64,000 bases of DNA. Origin: Porphyra umbilicalis (lineage: Eukaryota; Rhodophyta; Bangiophyceae; Bangiales; Bangiaceae). The DNA lies in NCBI GenBank assembly GCA_002049455.2, contig KV918775.1, positions 429,713-493,712 on the forward strand, written 5' to 3'. The translations under genes and the position numbers were made by a program. The notes under the pieces were generated by a model. That model was not told the origin of the DNA. It ran no database searches and saw only the letters and a program-made list of their open reading frames with translations. The stretch's first letter is position 1; each line of letters opens with the position of its first letter. Shown piece after piece: positions 11,790 through 21,291 of this stretch.

Positions 11790-13370
11790 ACGCAGGTAGG
11801 GGAATAGGTGGGTCACCGCGGTCACCGGCCCGCAGGCGCAAGTATACCAACGAAGACAAACTACCAGCGCAGATGCCCCAACGGGGACCACGTACCAGCA
11901 AACGTGAAAAGGGAGATAGAAGGTGCGTCGTCGGTGACCACGCGGCCGCAGCAGCGGCGGACCTGATCGCAGTGATGATGACCACAGCGAGAGGGGCCGC
12001 AAGGAGGTCCCGCACAGCCGCGCCGTCGAACGTGACGACAGACAGGTGCGGGGGCACTCCCCTCGGGAGCGACAGCGGCAGTAGCGCCGCACGCCCCGGT
12101 AGTGGCCGTACCGCAACTCGACAAGGCCCCTCCCCTCGAGCGGCGAGTGGTCACCCACCGTCAGTGCGCGCGCAAAGGCGTGCGGGGGTGCGTCGGCTCG
12201 CTCACGCACCAAAAACCGCCTCGACACGAAGAGAAAAACAATAAACGTGGCGGGGAGTCTCGCAGCCTCACCCCCCCGGCGGCGTGCGCCAAGCAGGAGG
12301 GTAGACCAACGGAAGGCGTCGTCGGCGGGGGCGCGGCAGCACGCGCACTACCCACGCCGCCAGCGGCGTAGCAGGAGGCAGTGACGGGGGGCGGCCGCGG
12401 CGGCAAGCCGGAGGCGGCAAGAGGGGAGGAGAATGACGGCAGACCGAACGCGCCGCGGTGGCCGCGCCCGTGCACTGTGGCCCCGTGGCGCGTTGAGGCG
12501 TGTCACGGGGCGGGCGGCCGCGCGGGAGGGGAGGCCGTGTGGCGGCGCCCGTGCCACAGCGCAAGCCAGGGTGGGGGTGGGACCTGGCGAAGAGCGCGTC
12601 ACAGAGTGGGCCGGTGGCCACTGTTGCAGCCAAGCACGGGCGGTGCCGCGGGGAGACTCTGAGTGGTCACCTCGTCGTCTGTTTTGCCTGGAACATAAAA
12701 TACCCACGAAATCATTGGCTGTGCCTCATCCACGTGGCGCGGCCGGGCGGATCTGCCAATAAGACGGCTGTGTTCAAGAAGAAGCGCTCCTACGACATCT
12801 TCTGTAAGACGGCCACCACCGGCCATGGCAAATACAACCGAGGCATCCTGCTGGTGGATTGCGTGGCGCTGGCCCAGGGGAAGGGTTCCTTAATGGGCGT
12901 GACAAAGGTCGTCGCTCTGTTGAGAAGCGAGCAGCAGCGCGTACCGCCGAACAAAGCAAAGTGCTTGAGACAGCAGGCTTACATCTGTCCTGCCGTTTTT
13001 CTCACAGGTGTCTGCAACAGATCGGCGTGTGTTTCGGAATAAATATGTAATTATGTAAATCTGTTGTAGGCTGATGAACATTCCCGATGTTGACCTACTG
13101 TTGGGCAGGGCGCTACTTGCAATCAAGTTTGAGAACCATGTTATTTTTCTTTGTCTCGCAGCTGCCCGTGCGCACCCCCATGCGCGTAGCACAGGAGCTA
13201 TTCTCGGAGCCAGCACGAAAAAAACTGCGCCACTTTTTGTGACCTGCAACATAATTCCGAGAGCGAAGCTTTCGAGCTTTTTTTTTCCCGCGCCACAGCA
13301 GAAGACGCAATTCCACTCGCATCAGCTACACCAACGGCCGCGCGCATGCTAGCACCACCCAAGAGCGCCC
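11790..13370. other. Intergenic region upstream of the kinase
   Basis: GC-rich near the kinase start and distinctly AT-richer between about 12690 and 13330. Several frames are open but show no recognisable protein. No repeat or RNA gene was identified. Confidence 0.4.
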
Positions 13371-13727
13371 TCACTTCGGACACGTGGCCAATGTCAGCTG
13401 GAAGCCACTCGCGCAAGACGCCTCCTGCACGTTGCACAAGTTGCAGTAGCGCTGCCCATTGTTGTCACATGGCTGGTCTGCAGGCGGCAGGCAGTCCGCC
13501 GTGCACGCAAAGGCGCACGTGGAGGGCAGGTTGGCGAAGCCGGCGCAGTCGCGAACCCCATTGGGAGGAGCCGTCACGATGGTGCACGGCTGCTCGGCGC
13601 CGCCCTTGGTGCACAGCGGCACGGAACACGTCGGAGGTGTACAGACAGCCGCAGATGTGGTGGCCATCACGGCGACGAGCAGCATTAGCAAGGTGGCGGC
13701 GGGCGCAAACGTGGACGAAGAAGCCAT
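13371..13727 (-). CDS. Small secreted cysteine-rich protein, Kazal-like
   Basis: A 118-residue protein. Residues 1-27 form a clear signal peptide (ATLLMLLVAVMATTSAA). The mature part has fourteen cysteines. The C-terminal half, from CAFACTADC through CDNNGQRYCNLCNVQEASC to a final TCPK, has the spacing and the C.NNG..Y.N.C.....C core of Kazal serine-protease-inhibitor domains. The first half (CTPPTCSVPLC) may be a divergent second Cys-rich module. The ATG at 13727 is chosen because the signal peptide starts there; the frame extends upstream to 13865 with non-secretory sequence. If it is a true Kazal protein it would inhibit secreted proteases in the cell wall or outside the cell. The match is by pattern only. 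Confidence 0.7.
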   Translation of the reverse strand: MASSSTFAPAATLLMLLVAVMATTSAAVCTPPTCSVPLCTKGGAEQPCTIVTAPPNGVRDCAGFANLPSTCAFACTADCLPPADQPCDNNGQRYCNLCNVQEASCASGFQLTLATCPK

Positions 13728-15121
13728 GGTGCGACAGAGGCTGGGGAAGGAAGACTTGACGGAGCAACGGACGACGGGTCTTAATGCAGGGTGTTTTCGA
13801 GTGAGCACGATAGGGAGGGGATCGCGCCGTCTTTGAGTGGGGTTGTTGATGAAAGACGGGCGCACGACAGCTGCTGAGATACAAGGGCCTTTTTAAACTC
13901 TCAAGGAGGAAGAGCGAGGTAGTCTCTGGCGCCCATCCAACGATTTCCCATCCTGGCTACCAGATACCGTGGGATGAACCAGCCTGAGCCATCGAATCCA
14001 TGCGCTCCAATGGGGTTGTCCCATCACGGCCTATGTGGACATTGAAAGCAACATCGCACGTGATGACCTGGACGCAGCAACGCTCTTTTCATGCCACGCG
14101 ACAAGGAACATCCGACTGACCGCATGTACTCCTCGGAAAGGGCTGCTGGTAGCGCGATTGATCGACTATGTGCCAGTTACATTGTCTTTTTAGTGGTCGG
14201 GGAAAAGCTGCAAACGCACAGTGTCTTTTCAATGGTCGGGGCAAGACTGCAAACGCACAGTGCCCTCAGAACGGTCAAGACGCAGCGCGGAACAGACTCG
14301 TTGCGCTGCTGTGCGAGGATCCCTTCCATCGCCTCCATCACTTCCATCGCAGCAGATGAGGTGGCTTGGCCGCGCCTCTCTCCAACCAACCTTTGATCTG
14401 ACACACGCAGGGAGCCAACATCGACAGCCCACCGCAAGCCCTGTGGGCGCAGGATGAATCTGTGCAGAACCCGCGAGTGCCGACCGCCCTGCCCGTCGGA
14501 GTGGGCACCTTCCATCCCCTCGCAGCTTCACGATGTGAAGTCCACGTCACCGCCGTCGGCAAGGCAGGCCCAGACGCGCCGCGCGGTTCCGCCCAGGAGG
14601 GGGGCGACACGTGCCAGCCTGGCGGCGGTCGCTGCCCGACGGCGCGCCCGCCGCGGCCGGATCAAATCCTCCCCGCGGCCAATTGCGAGGAACAATTTGA
14701 TCCGAGGGGTCCACCCCCCGTGCCCCTCACGATGGGCGCCGCCGGCACCGGCTACGCACCGCCGCCAGCGGCGTTCGAGCGCAGGCGCCGGCGGGACACG
14801 CCCGCGGGGCGGCACGTCGACGCGTGGCCGGCATCCAGTGCGTGCGTGGGTGGGCGCTCGCGCTGGGCCCCCACCGCTCGTGCGCGCGCGCGCCCTAAAA
14901 AGGGCGACGCGCCCGTTTCGTGGCGGGCCGTGGCGCGGGGACGCCGCCGTTGTCATCCGCCGCGCCCTGCCGTTTCCCCGCGCCTCTTTTGTGCCTACGC
15001 ACGGCTCGTGGCGTGGTCCCGCCCGCCTCCCTCTGAACGTCGCCTCCTCCCCCTCTCGTGACGCACGTGGGGCACGTGCCGTCCCCCCCCTCGCCCCTCC
15101 CCCCCACGGCGCCCGATTGCC
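13728..15121. other. Intergenic region with a short tandem duplication
   Basis: A 39-bp direct repeat lies at 14184-14222 and 14223-14261 (shared core TGGTCGGGG and CTGCAAACGCACAGT). The second half is very GC-rich and leads into the membrane-protein gene. Long frames on both strands here appear to be shadows. Confidence 0.45.
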
Positions 15122-16105
15122 ATGGCCGACCAAACGGCGGCGGCGCCGACGGCGCCCACCCCCACCGCCGTCGCGGTCGCCGCCGCCCTCCGCTCCACCC
15201 CCGTCATGGCCGCGTCTGTCTTTTACGCCCTCCTCCGCCCGACGGCCGTCGGGGCCATTGGCGTGTGGGCGTTTGAGCGCCTCGCACCCGTCACGTGGGC
15301 GGCGTGCACGCTCGGCGTCGGGAACGTCGGCGGTGGGGCGGCGCGCGACGGCGCCGTTGCCGCCGTCCACGCCGGCCGCGACTGTGCGCTCGGCTCGCTG
15401 CTGTTTTTGGTGCCCCTGTACGGGGTGGTGGTGGGGGTGGCGTTGGCCCACACCGCCGCGGTGGTGGTGGCCACGTCGGGGGAGGACGTGGCCGTCGTCC
15501 CCGCGGCCACGGCGTCCGACAAGCGTGCCAAGCAGGCCGTCGCGGGAGCGGAAGAGGCGGAGGATTCTCACGACGAGGAGGAGGAGGAGGAAGAGGAGGA
15601 GGAGCCATCGCGGGAAACGACCGCGGCCCGCCGTGCCGCCCCCGCGCTCCTGTGGCGCGGCACGCACGCGCGCGTCGCGGCGGTTGTCGGCGCCGAATTC
15701 CTCGCCGCCGCCGTCTGCCGCTTCCTCCTCCCCGGCGGCCGCGCGGCTGCGTCGGGCGCGCCACTCTTGGACGGCCGCGCCGTGGCCATTGCCGCGGCCG
15801 CAGCCACCATCCAGCCGGTGGGGCTGGCGGCGCTCGCCGCCCTCGGGGTGGTCATTGTGCCGCCGCGTGCGGTGGCGTGGCTGGCGCCCGCCCACGCGGG
15901 GTCGCGCGCGCCGGCGGCCGCGGCGGCGGTCGCCGTTGCTGTCGCCGCGCTCGCCGCCCGCGCCGTGGCCGTGGCGGCAGTGGCGGTGGCGGCGGCGGCG
16001 GCGGGCGCCGACGTGCTGCTCGCCGAGCTCCGTGCGGGCGCCTCGACGGCGGCTGTGGCGGTGCGGGTGGGGTGGGGGGGGGGATCGGCGTGGCCACCGC
16101 GGTGA
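15122..16105 (+). CDS. Ala-rich multi-pass membrane protein, function unknown
   Basis: The ATG at 15122 opens a 327-residue frame. Hydrophobic segments are visible at about residues 29-50, 95-122, 184-205, 220-250 and 257-300, so 4-6 membrane helices are likely. An acidic loop follows the second segment (DEEEEEEEEEEPSRE, about 152-166). The C-terminus is Ala/Val-rich. The frame ends just after a ten-G run (16074-16083). If that run were eleven G, the protein would continue as IGVATAVMAAGLRLPRVGG and stop at 16149, which looks like a natural last helix. I recognise no family. Lack of a transit or signal sequence leaves the membrane undefined. Confidence 0.6.
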   Translation: MADQTAAAPTAPTPTAVAVAAALRSTPVMAASVFYALLRPTAVGAIGVWAFERLAPVTWAACTLGVGNVGGGAARDGAVAAVHAGRDCALGSLLFLVPLYGVVVGVALAHTAAVVVATSGEDVAVVPAATASDKRAKQAVAGAEEAEDSHDEEEEEEEEEEPSRETTAARRAAPALLWRGTHARVAAVVGAEFLAAAVCRFLLPGGRAAASGAPLLDGRAVAIAAAAATIQPVGLAALAALGVVIVPPRAVAWLAPAHAGSRAPAAAAAVAVAVAALAARAVAVAAVAVAAAAAGADVLLAELRAGASTAAVAVRVGWGGGSAWPPR

Positions 16106-16643
16106 TGGCTGCGGGGCTGCGCCTGCCGCGCGTTGGGGGGCGCGCGTAGAGCGCGACGGGCGTCGACAGCGGCGACTTGAATATGGGGTGAGGCCGCTGT
16201 GTGGTCGTGGCGGGCGGGGGGCAGGGGGGGGGAGGGCGGGGAAGGGGGGCTGCCGTTCATTGTCAAGCCGGGAAGAAGGCGTAGGCGTGAGTCTTGATCT
16301 TTTTTTGTGATGTGCACACTGGGGCGGGCAGATGACGCCTGGGGCTATCGCAACAGAAGTGGACCGACGCGACGATCGGTCGCGTCGCGCCGAAAGGCAG
16401 TGGCGGGCTCGGCGGCGCATAACGTTTGCGGCTCGGTGTGTTTTCCCCCGCTGTTGCGGTGGACACGACTCACAGCGAGCCGTTTTGAAAGCACCCAGAG
16501 TGCCATGGTTTCCGCCAACACCTTTCACCGCCCGCCCGCCCCTCATCCAATCACGAGTGCGCTTCGCGGCAGGCTCCCCGATTCCGTTGCTGGCACTCGT
16601 CCGTCATCCGGCTCTCCCGGCGGCCTCCGCAGCCATTCTACAG

Positions 16644-16718
16644 TACACTGAAGCTGTAGAACCTACAGCCCAGTGTACAGTCAATACACTGAAGCTGTAG
16701 AATCTACAGCCCAGTGTA
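16644..16718. repeat. Tandem hairpin repeats, 41-bp period
   Basis: Two copies (16644-16677 and 16685-16718) of a near-palindrome. Each starts TACACTGAAGCTGTAGA and ends CTACAGCCCAGTGTA, so each can fold into a stem with a 2-4 base loop. The copies differ at one position (ACC versus ATC at the loop). Confidence 0.85.
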
Positions 16719-17132
16719 CAGTACCGGCGTTGCGGCGTGCAGCTTTCAGCTGGGTGAGGGGGGCAGCCTGAGGTCCGTCGTCGCGCCGCCATCGGTGGTC
16801 GAGACACCGCCATGGCGATTGCCTGCGCCCGTCTGCCCTGCCGGCATCATTCCCGCCCCCCCCGCCCACTGGACACGTCTGCAACCGTGAGGTAGATGGG
16901 CAGCTTTCTACCGCCTGCAACCGGTACGAAAACATGCCGCGCGTCGCCGTCGCGACGACGCCGTCGCCCCCACGGGGGCGCGCCCGTGCCCTCAAGCGCG
17001 GCTGTGAGTGATGGCGGCCCGCCGTGAATGCCAGAAACGGGGTTGGGGTGGTGAGCGGGGAGCTGAGCGCGCCTTTCGGGAGACGCTGCAAGGGACGCCA
17101 AGGTCATCGGTGTCCGGTGTGCGCTCCGGCTT

Positions 17133-17250
17133 GTGCAGTTCCTTCTTGGATGCTTTGTAGCCGTTTTGGGGCGCCCCAAAACGCCGCCGGCTCGTGCAGT
17201 TCCTTCTTGGATGCTTTGTAGCCGTTTTGGGGCGCCCCAAAACGCCGCCC
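17133..17250. repeat. 61-bp tandem repeat, each unit with a perfect 22-bp palindrome
   Basis: Unit 1 starts at 17133 and unit 2 at 17194, both with GTGCAGTTCCTTCTTGGATG. The palindromes are at 17162-17183 and 17223-17244; their central 20 bases read GTTTTGGGGCGCCCCAAAAC. The units are essentially identical, implying a recent duplication. Confidence 0.9.
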
Positions 17251-17624
17251 GGGCGGCACCGCGTTTGAGCCCGGGGAGAGAGCCAGCCGCGATGGACATC
17301 AGGGAGGGGGGGTCCACATGCACTACATCCCCAGCCTGAGGGATCAGCGACAATCTCCCCAATCCACCCACCGATAGAACTCGCATCACACGTGGCAGCA
17401 GACCCGCCGCGCTCGACGCAGACGGCCCGCGGCCCGGCGGCGGTCGCGGTGCGCAGGACACCCCCAACGCCAACAGGGGATCCCCGCCGCTCCCCACCTC
17501 CGCGCCCCCCCCCCCCGCGGCCTCGCACGCACCCCCCCCCCCCCGCCGCGTCGCCAACTTGGTGGCCCATCGATCTGTGTCCCGACCCGGAGACACGCGG
17601 GTGGAAGAGCAAACCACCCGCGCC

Positions 17625-18664
17625 ATGGCCGCGTTTGTGGGTGCCGCCGGGGGCGCCCGCCTCGGCGCCCGCCGGGCGCCGGTCGGGGCGGTCGTGTCGG
17701 CCCGCCCCGCGGGGGTGACGGGCGCGGTGTGCCGCCGACTGCCAATGGCGATGGCTGCCGAAACGGCGGCTGTGGTCGAGGGGAACTCCTCTGCGCCGGT
17801 ACGTTTGGTGTGTTTTGGCGGTCTGCCAGGGGGGGAGGGGCGGCGTTTTCCCCCCTGGTGGCTGGTGGGGTGGAGTCTGGATTGCCCGGGACCGTGGGGT
17901 GATGGTCCATTTGGCCAGTGCGCTGACACAGTGCCCGTATTGCTTTTATTTGTTTGATCGCTGTGTCTTTTTATGTCTGCTGCTGGTGTTTGTCTTGACA
18001 TCTTGGTTGCGTATTCATTCTCCCGCTCTCCCCCTTTCAGGAGGTGAAGCTGATGGCTTCTGAGGAGGATGGCGATACGACCCAGTCGGTCGTTCAGTCG
18101 ATGGACGACGTGGAGGCCATCATCTCCATGGCCGCCGAGCTGCAGCTCGGGGACGTGCGTCTGACGCATGAGGGCGTCACCCTCGAGGTGACCTTCCCAG
18201 GCGGCGCCGGCTTCGACGCCGACGGCAACCTGCAGGTGCCTCCGGCGCCGGTTGTGGCGGCGGCACCTGCGGTTGTGGCTGCCGCCGCCGTGCCCGAGGC
18301 GTTGATGGAGGCCCCCGCTACGGACGAGCAGGAGGAAGACGATGGGGAGTCAGAGGAGCCTGCCCCGCCCTCGTGGGAGACATCTTCGGACGATGGGGCG
18401 AGCGACGGCGGCGGCGTCGTCGAGTCGGACTTTACCGTGTCGAGCAACCGCGTCGGCTTCTTTTTTTCGGGCGCGAAGAACAAGCCGCCACTGGTGAACG
18501 TTGGCGACCACGTTGGCTTTAACCAGCCCGTCTGCATCATCGAGCAGCTGTCTGCGCAGTACGTGTACAAGTCAGAGGTGTCGGGCACGGTCGTGGCGGT
18601 TTGCCTCGAGGACGGGGACCCGGTCGAGTACGGTCAGAAGCTGATGGCCATCCGGCCCGATTAA
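17625..18664 (+). CDS. BADC: Plastid BADC-like protein: BCCP paralog without the biotin lysine
   Basis: Exon 1 is 17625-17798, exon 2 is 18041-18664; the intron starts GTACGT, ends CCTTTCAG, and is phase 0. The joined protein has 265 residues. Residues 1-45 look like a plastid transit peptide (MAAFVGAAGGARLGARRAPV). After an acidic, Ala-rich linker comes a biotinyl-like domain: VSSNRVGFFFSGAKN, VNVGDHVGFNQPVCIIEQL, SEVSGTVV, DPVEYGQKLMAIRP. In biotin carboxyl carrier proteins the hairpin reads EAMK; here it reads EQLSAQ, so the lysine that accepts biotin is absent. The same change (IEQL) is typical of plant BADC proteins, which occupy BCCP sites in heteromeric acetyl-CoA carboxylase and lower fatty-acid synthesis. 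Red-algal plastid genomes are known to carry accA, accB and accD, so this nuclear protein would act on a plastid-encoded enzyme. Role inferred from homology. Confidence 0.88.
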
Positions 18665-19084
18665 CGGGGGGGCGCCGCGTGATTATTCTCTTGCGTCGGG
18701 TGGGTGGGTGGGGGATTGGAGTGGCGGAGGGGGGGTGTCGTGTTTGCGTGTGCCCTGTCTCTTATACGTGTGCGTATTCGGCCTTCGTAGGCGAGTGCGG
18801 CTGTGTGTGTGTTAGCCGGTCGCCACGTCGGGCGGGCTTGAGCTAGATGGCTTGGCTGGTGCCGTTGCCCTCCGTCGTTGTCCTCGTTTTCTTTTGCTGG
18901 GCACGCACTGTCCCACCCCGCCTGACGTGATAGGGTCCCACCCCACCTGACGTGATAGGGTCCTACTTTTTCTTTACCTTTTTTTTCCGAACCAAGCGCA
19001 TCTACCCACGGCCACGCGCACGCACGTCACGTGTCCCCCGCCAGCACCGACCAGCTCGACTCCCCGCCAGTGCCCGCCCCCCCC
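18665..19084. other. Spacer between convergent genes with a 26-bp duplication
   Basis: The sequence GTCCCACCCC(G/A)CCTGACGTGATAGG occurs twice in tandem at about 18910-18961. Otherwise no feature is seen. Confidence 0.5.
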
Positions 19085-19848
19085 TCACGCGTCCGCGCGC
19101 CGCAACCGGGCGGCCTCGGCGTGACCGTCGAGCCCCTCTGCCCGCGCCATCACCTCTGCCACCTTGGCGAGCGCCGGCACCTCGGCGCTGCCGACGCCGA
19201 CGACGCTCGTCACCTTGACAAAGTCCGACACGGAGAGGGGCCCCGCAAAGCGCGCGCTCCCCCCCGTGGGCATGACGTGGCTCGGCCCCGCCACATAGTC
19301 GCCGAGGACCTCGCAGCTCGCTTCGCCGAGAAAGAGGCCGCCCGCGTTGGTCACCCGCCCGACGAGCCCCCACGGGTCGGCCACGCACAGCGACACGTGC
19401 TCCGCCGCGTAGGCGTTGGAGAGGGCCACCGCCTCGTCCATGTCGGCGGTCACGACGAGGCCCCCGTTGGCCGCCAACGACGACCGCGCCACGTCCGCGC
19501 GGGGGAGCCCCCGCAGCTGCCGCCCGACGGCGGCATTGACGCGGGCGGCGAGCGCCGCCGACGGGGTGAGGAGGATGCCCGCCGCCATCAAGTCGTGTTC
19601 CGCTTGCGCGAGGAGGTCCGCCGCAACGAGCTCCGCGTCGGCCGCGTCGTCGGCAAGGACGACCGCCTCGGTCGGCCCGTAAATGCCGTCAATGCCAACG
19701 ACGCCATAGACGCTGCGCTTGGCGAGGGCGACAAAGACGTTGCCGGGGCCGACGATTTTGACGACCGGCGCGACCGTCGCCGTGCCGTACGCGAGCGCCC
19801 CGACCGCCTGCGCGCCGCCGACGCGGTACACCTCCATCGACACGGTGC

Positions 19849-19879
<31 letters not shown>

Positions 19880-20593
19880 CGGCGCGTCGCCGACGGGGTG
19901 CCCCCCCCCCCCCCCCCCCCCGCGGCCCCACACACCTCCATGCACACCCCAATGGCCGCGAGCGTCACGTCCGCAATGACGCCCGTGGACCGCTCTGGGG
20001 GACTCACCACCACGATGCGGGGCACGCCCGCGGCAATCGCCGGCACCACCGACATGATGACCGTCGACGGCAGCGGCGCCGTCCCGCCCGGCACGTACAC
20101 GCCGACCGAGTCGAGCGGCCGCACCAGCTGGCCGAGGACCCCCCCATGTCGGTCGTCATCCACGACCCCGCCGGCTGCTTGCGGTGAAACGCCAACACCC
20201 GATCGCGGGACGTGCGGAGGGCGGCCGCCAGGTCGGGGGCGACGCGCCCGAGCGCCGCCGCGATGGCGGTGGGGGGCACGGCGAGCCCCCCGCCCGCCGC
20301 CGACACGTCGACGCCGTCAATGGAGGACGTGAAGCGCGTGACGGCCGCGTCCCCGTCGGCGCGCACGGCGGCGAGGATGGTCGCCACCGCCGTCGCCGCC
20401 GACACGGGCGGGGGGTGGGTGGGGAAGAGCGCGTCGACGCGGGATTGGATGGAGGGGGGGAGCGCCGCGTCGTCGAGGGCGCGGCGCTTGAGGATGCCCG
20501 CCGCCGCGTCGTGGGCCGTGTAGACGGGGACGGGGCCGGCGGCGCCGGCGGCGGCGAGCGCCGCCGCCGCGTCGGGGGGGCGCCTTCGCCCAT
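19085..20593 (-). CDS. HDH/hisD: Histidinol dehydrogenase, frame interrupted
   Basis: Catalyses the last two oxidations of histidine synthesis, histidinol to histidine, with NAD and zinc. Family motifs seen in order: [71 protein letters not shown] (zinc-binding Gln and His), NAYAAEH (catalytic Glu-His), and [15 protein letters not shown] (zinc Asp and His). The proposed exons are 19936-20593 and 19085-19831, with a 104-bp intron between. Two C/G homopolymers, 20574-20580 and 20139-20145, are each one base short; adding one base to each gives a continuous family-like protein starting MGEGAPP. The N-terminus looks too short and acidic for a transit peptide, so the true start may lie upstream. 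Plant homologs are plastidic. It is divergent from nadC. Confidence 0.9.
19832..19935 (-). other. Proposed 104-bp intron in histidinol dehydrogenase
   Basis: Begins GTGTGTGG and ends ATGGAG. Both borders sit in the same ten-base word ATGGAGGTGT, so the intron is flanked by a direct repeat. It includes a run of 21 C (plus strand, 19901-19921) and a GCC-repeat tract. Its length is not a multiple of three. Removing it joins IGVCME to VYRVGGAQ in frame with near-family spacing, while reading through breaks the frame. Confidence 0.7.
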
Positions 20594-21291
20594 GGTGCGC
20601 GCGTTGGTGGTGGGGGGGGGGGGCGCGGAGCAGGAGGAAAGAGATGGGAAATGGAAGAGAGAGGAGCGCGACCCAAGGGCGGCCGCTCGGCAGCGGCGGC
20701 AGGGCGTGGCGGTGGCACCGGCTGCGGCAACGCCGGACGCGGGGAGCAGCGCAGCGACGTGGGCGTCGTCGGTGCTTGTCCTTGCGCTCCGGCCACCGAC
20801 GATGCTGTGCCGTTCGCGACGGTTCGCCCCGAGCCGGCCGCGGGGGGATCACACACGCCCGGATCGAGGCCAGCAAAATATGCTCTACTCTTCTCAAGCA
20901 GCCTCTTCTGCGTAAAATCAGTGAGTTCTCGCCATAGAGTCGGGGATGATTTAGCAAGGTCCATGTAACTTTTCATATTTATCCCCCTTGATTTCGGGTA
21001 CAATCGGATGGCCTGAGATCTTACAGCGAGAAATCACTGTAGTGACACCATGATTGCGAGTTTGCTGAATGTGTGTGCCTGGTCTGATGGGACAAAGTCA
21101 TGACTGCGCCAGATCCGTCACGCCTGCACCGACTCGATGGCCTGCGGGGTAGCGCCTGTCCCGGCTTCCCTCACTACCTTGCTCCCCCGCCCCCCCACGC
21201 ATCTGGACCACCCTTTCCCCCGCTTACATTTCTACCGCCTGCATCCCGTTGCAATGGCGACGCCAATCATGCCCCCCCCCCACCCCCGAGG
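20594..21291. other. Shared upstream region of divergent HDH and nadC genes
   Basis: About 700 bp that must contain both promoters. A lower-GC patch (about 20870-21090) interrupts the GC-rich surroundings. No element was identified with confidence. Confidence 0.4.

Larger units (their letters stand above)
16106..17624. other. Intergenic region rich in inverted repeats
   Basis: It contains two hairpin units near 16.65 kb and two tandem units with a perfect palindrome near 17.2 kb, described separately. No coding sequence is supported. The 17.2-kb units lie about 380-490 bp before the BADC-like start codon. Confidence 0.5.

Noticed and set aside
12500..13042. Possible exon with NKTAVFKKKRSYDIFC
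   Set aside because: The frame has no start in good context, no family match and no consistent splice partner.
14454..16310. 618-codon plus-strand frame rich in Arg and Pro
   Set aside because: It overlaps the membrane-protein gene in another frame and has the Arg/Pro composition expected of a shifted GC-rich frame.
14528..16546. 672-codon minus-strand frame
   Set aside because: Antisense to the membrane-protein gene, Arg/Gly-rich and without any motif; a shadow of high GC.
16847..18169. 440-codon minus-strand frame
   Set aside because: Antisense to the BADC-like gene and its intron; the plus strand has a recognised domain and correct splice sites.
19901..19921. C21 homopolymer as a frameshift error inside HDH
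   Set aside because: Adding bases could restore the frame but leaves an unlikely Gly/Arg/Ala insert; excision of the 104-bp GT-AG segment explains the sequence better.
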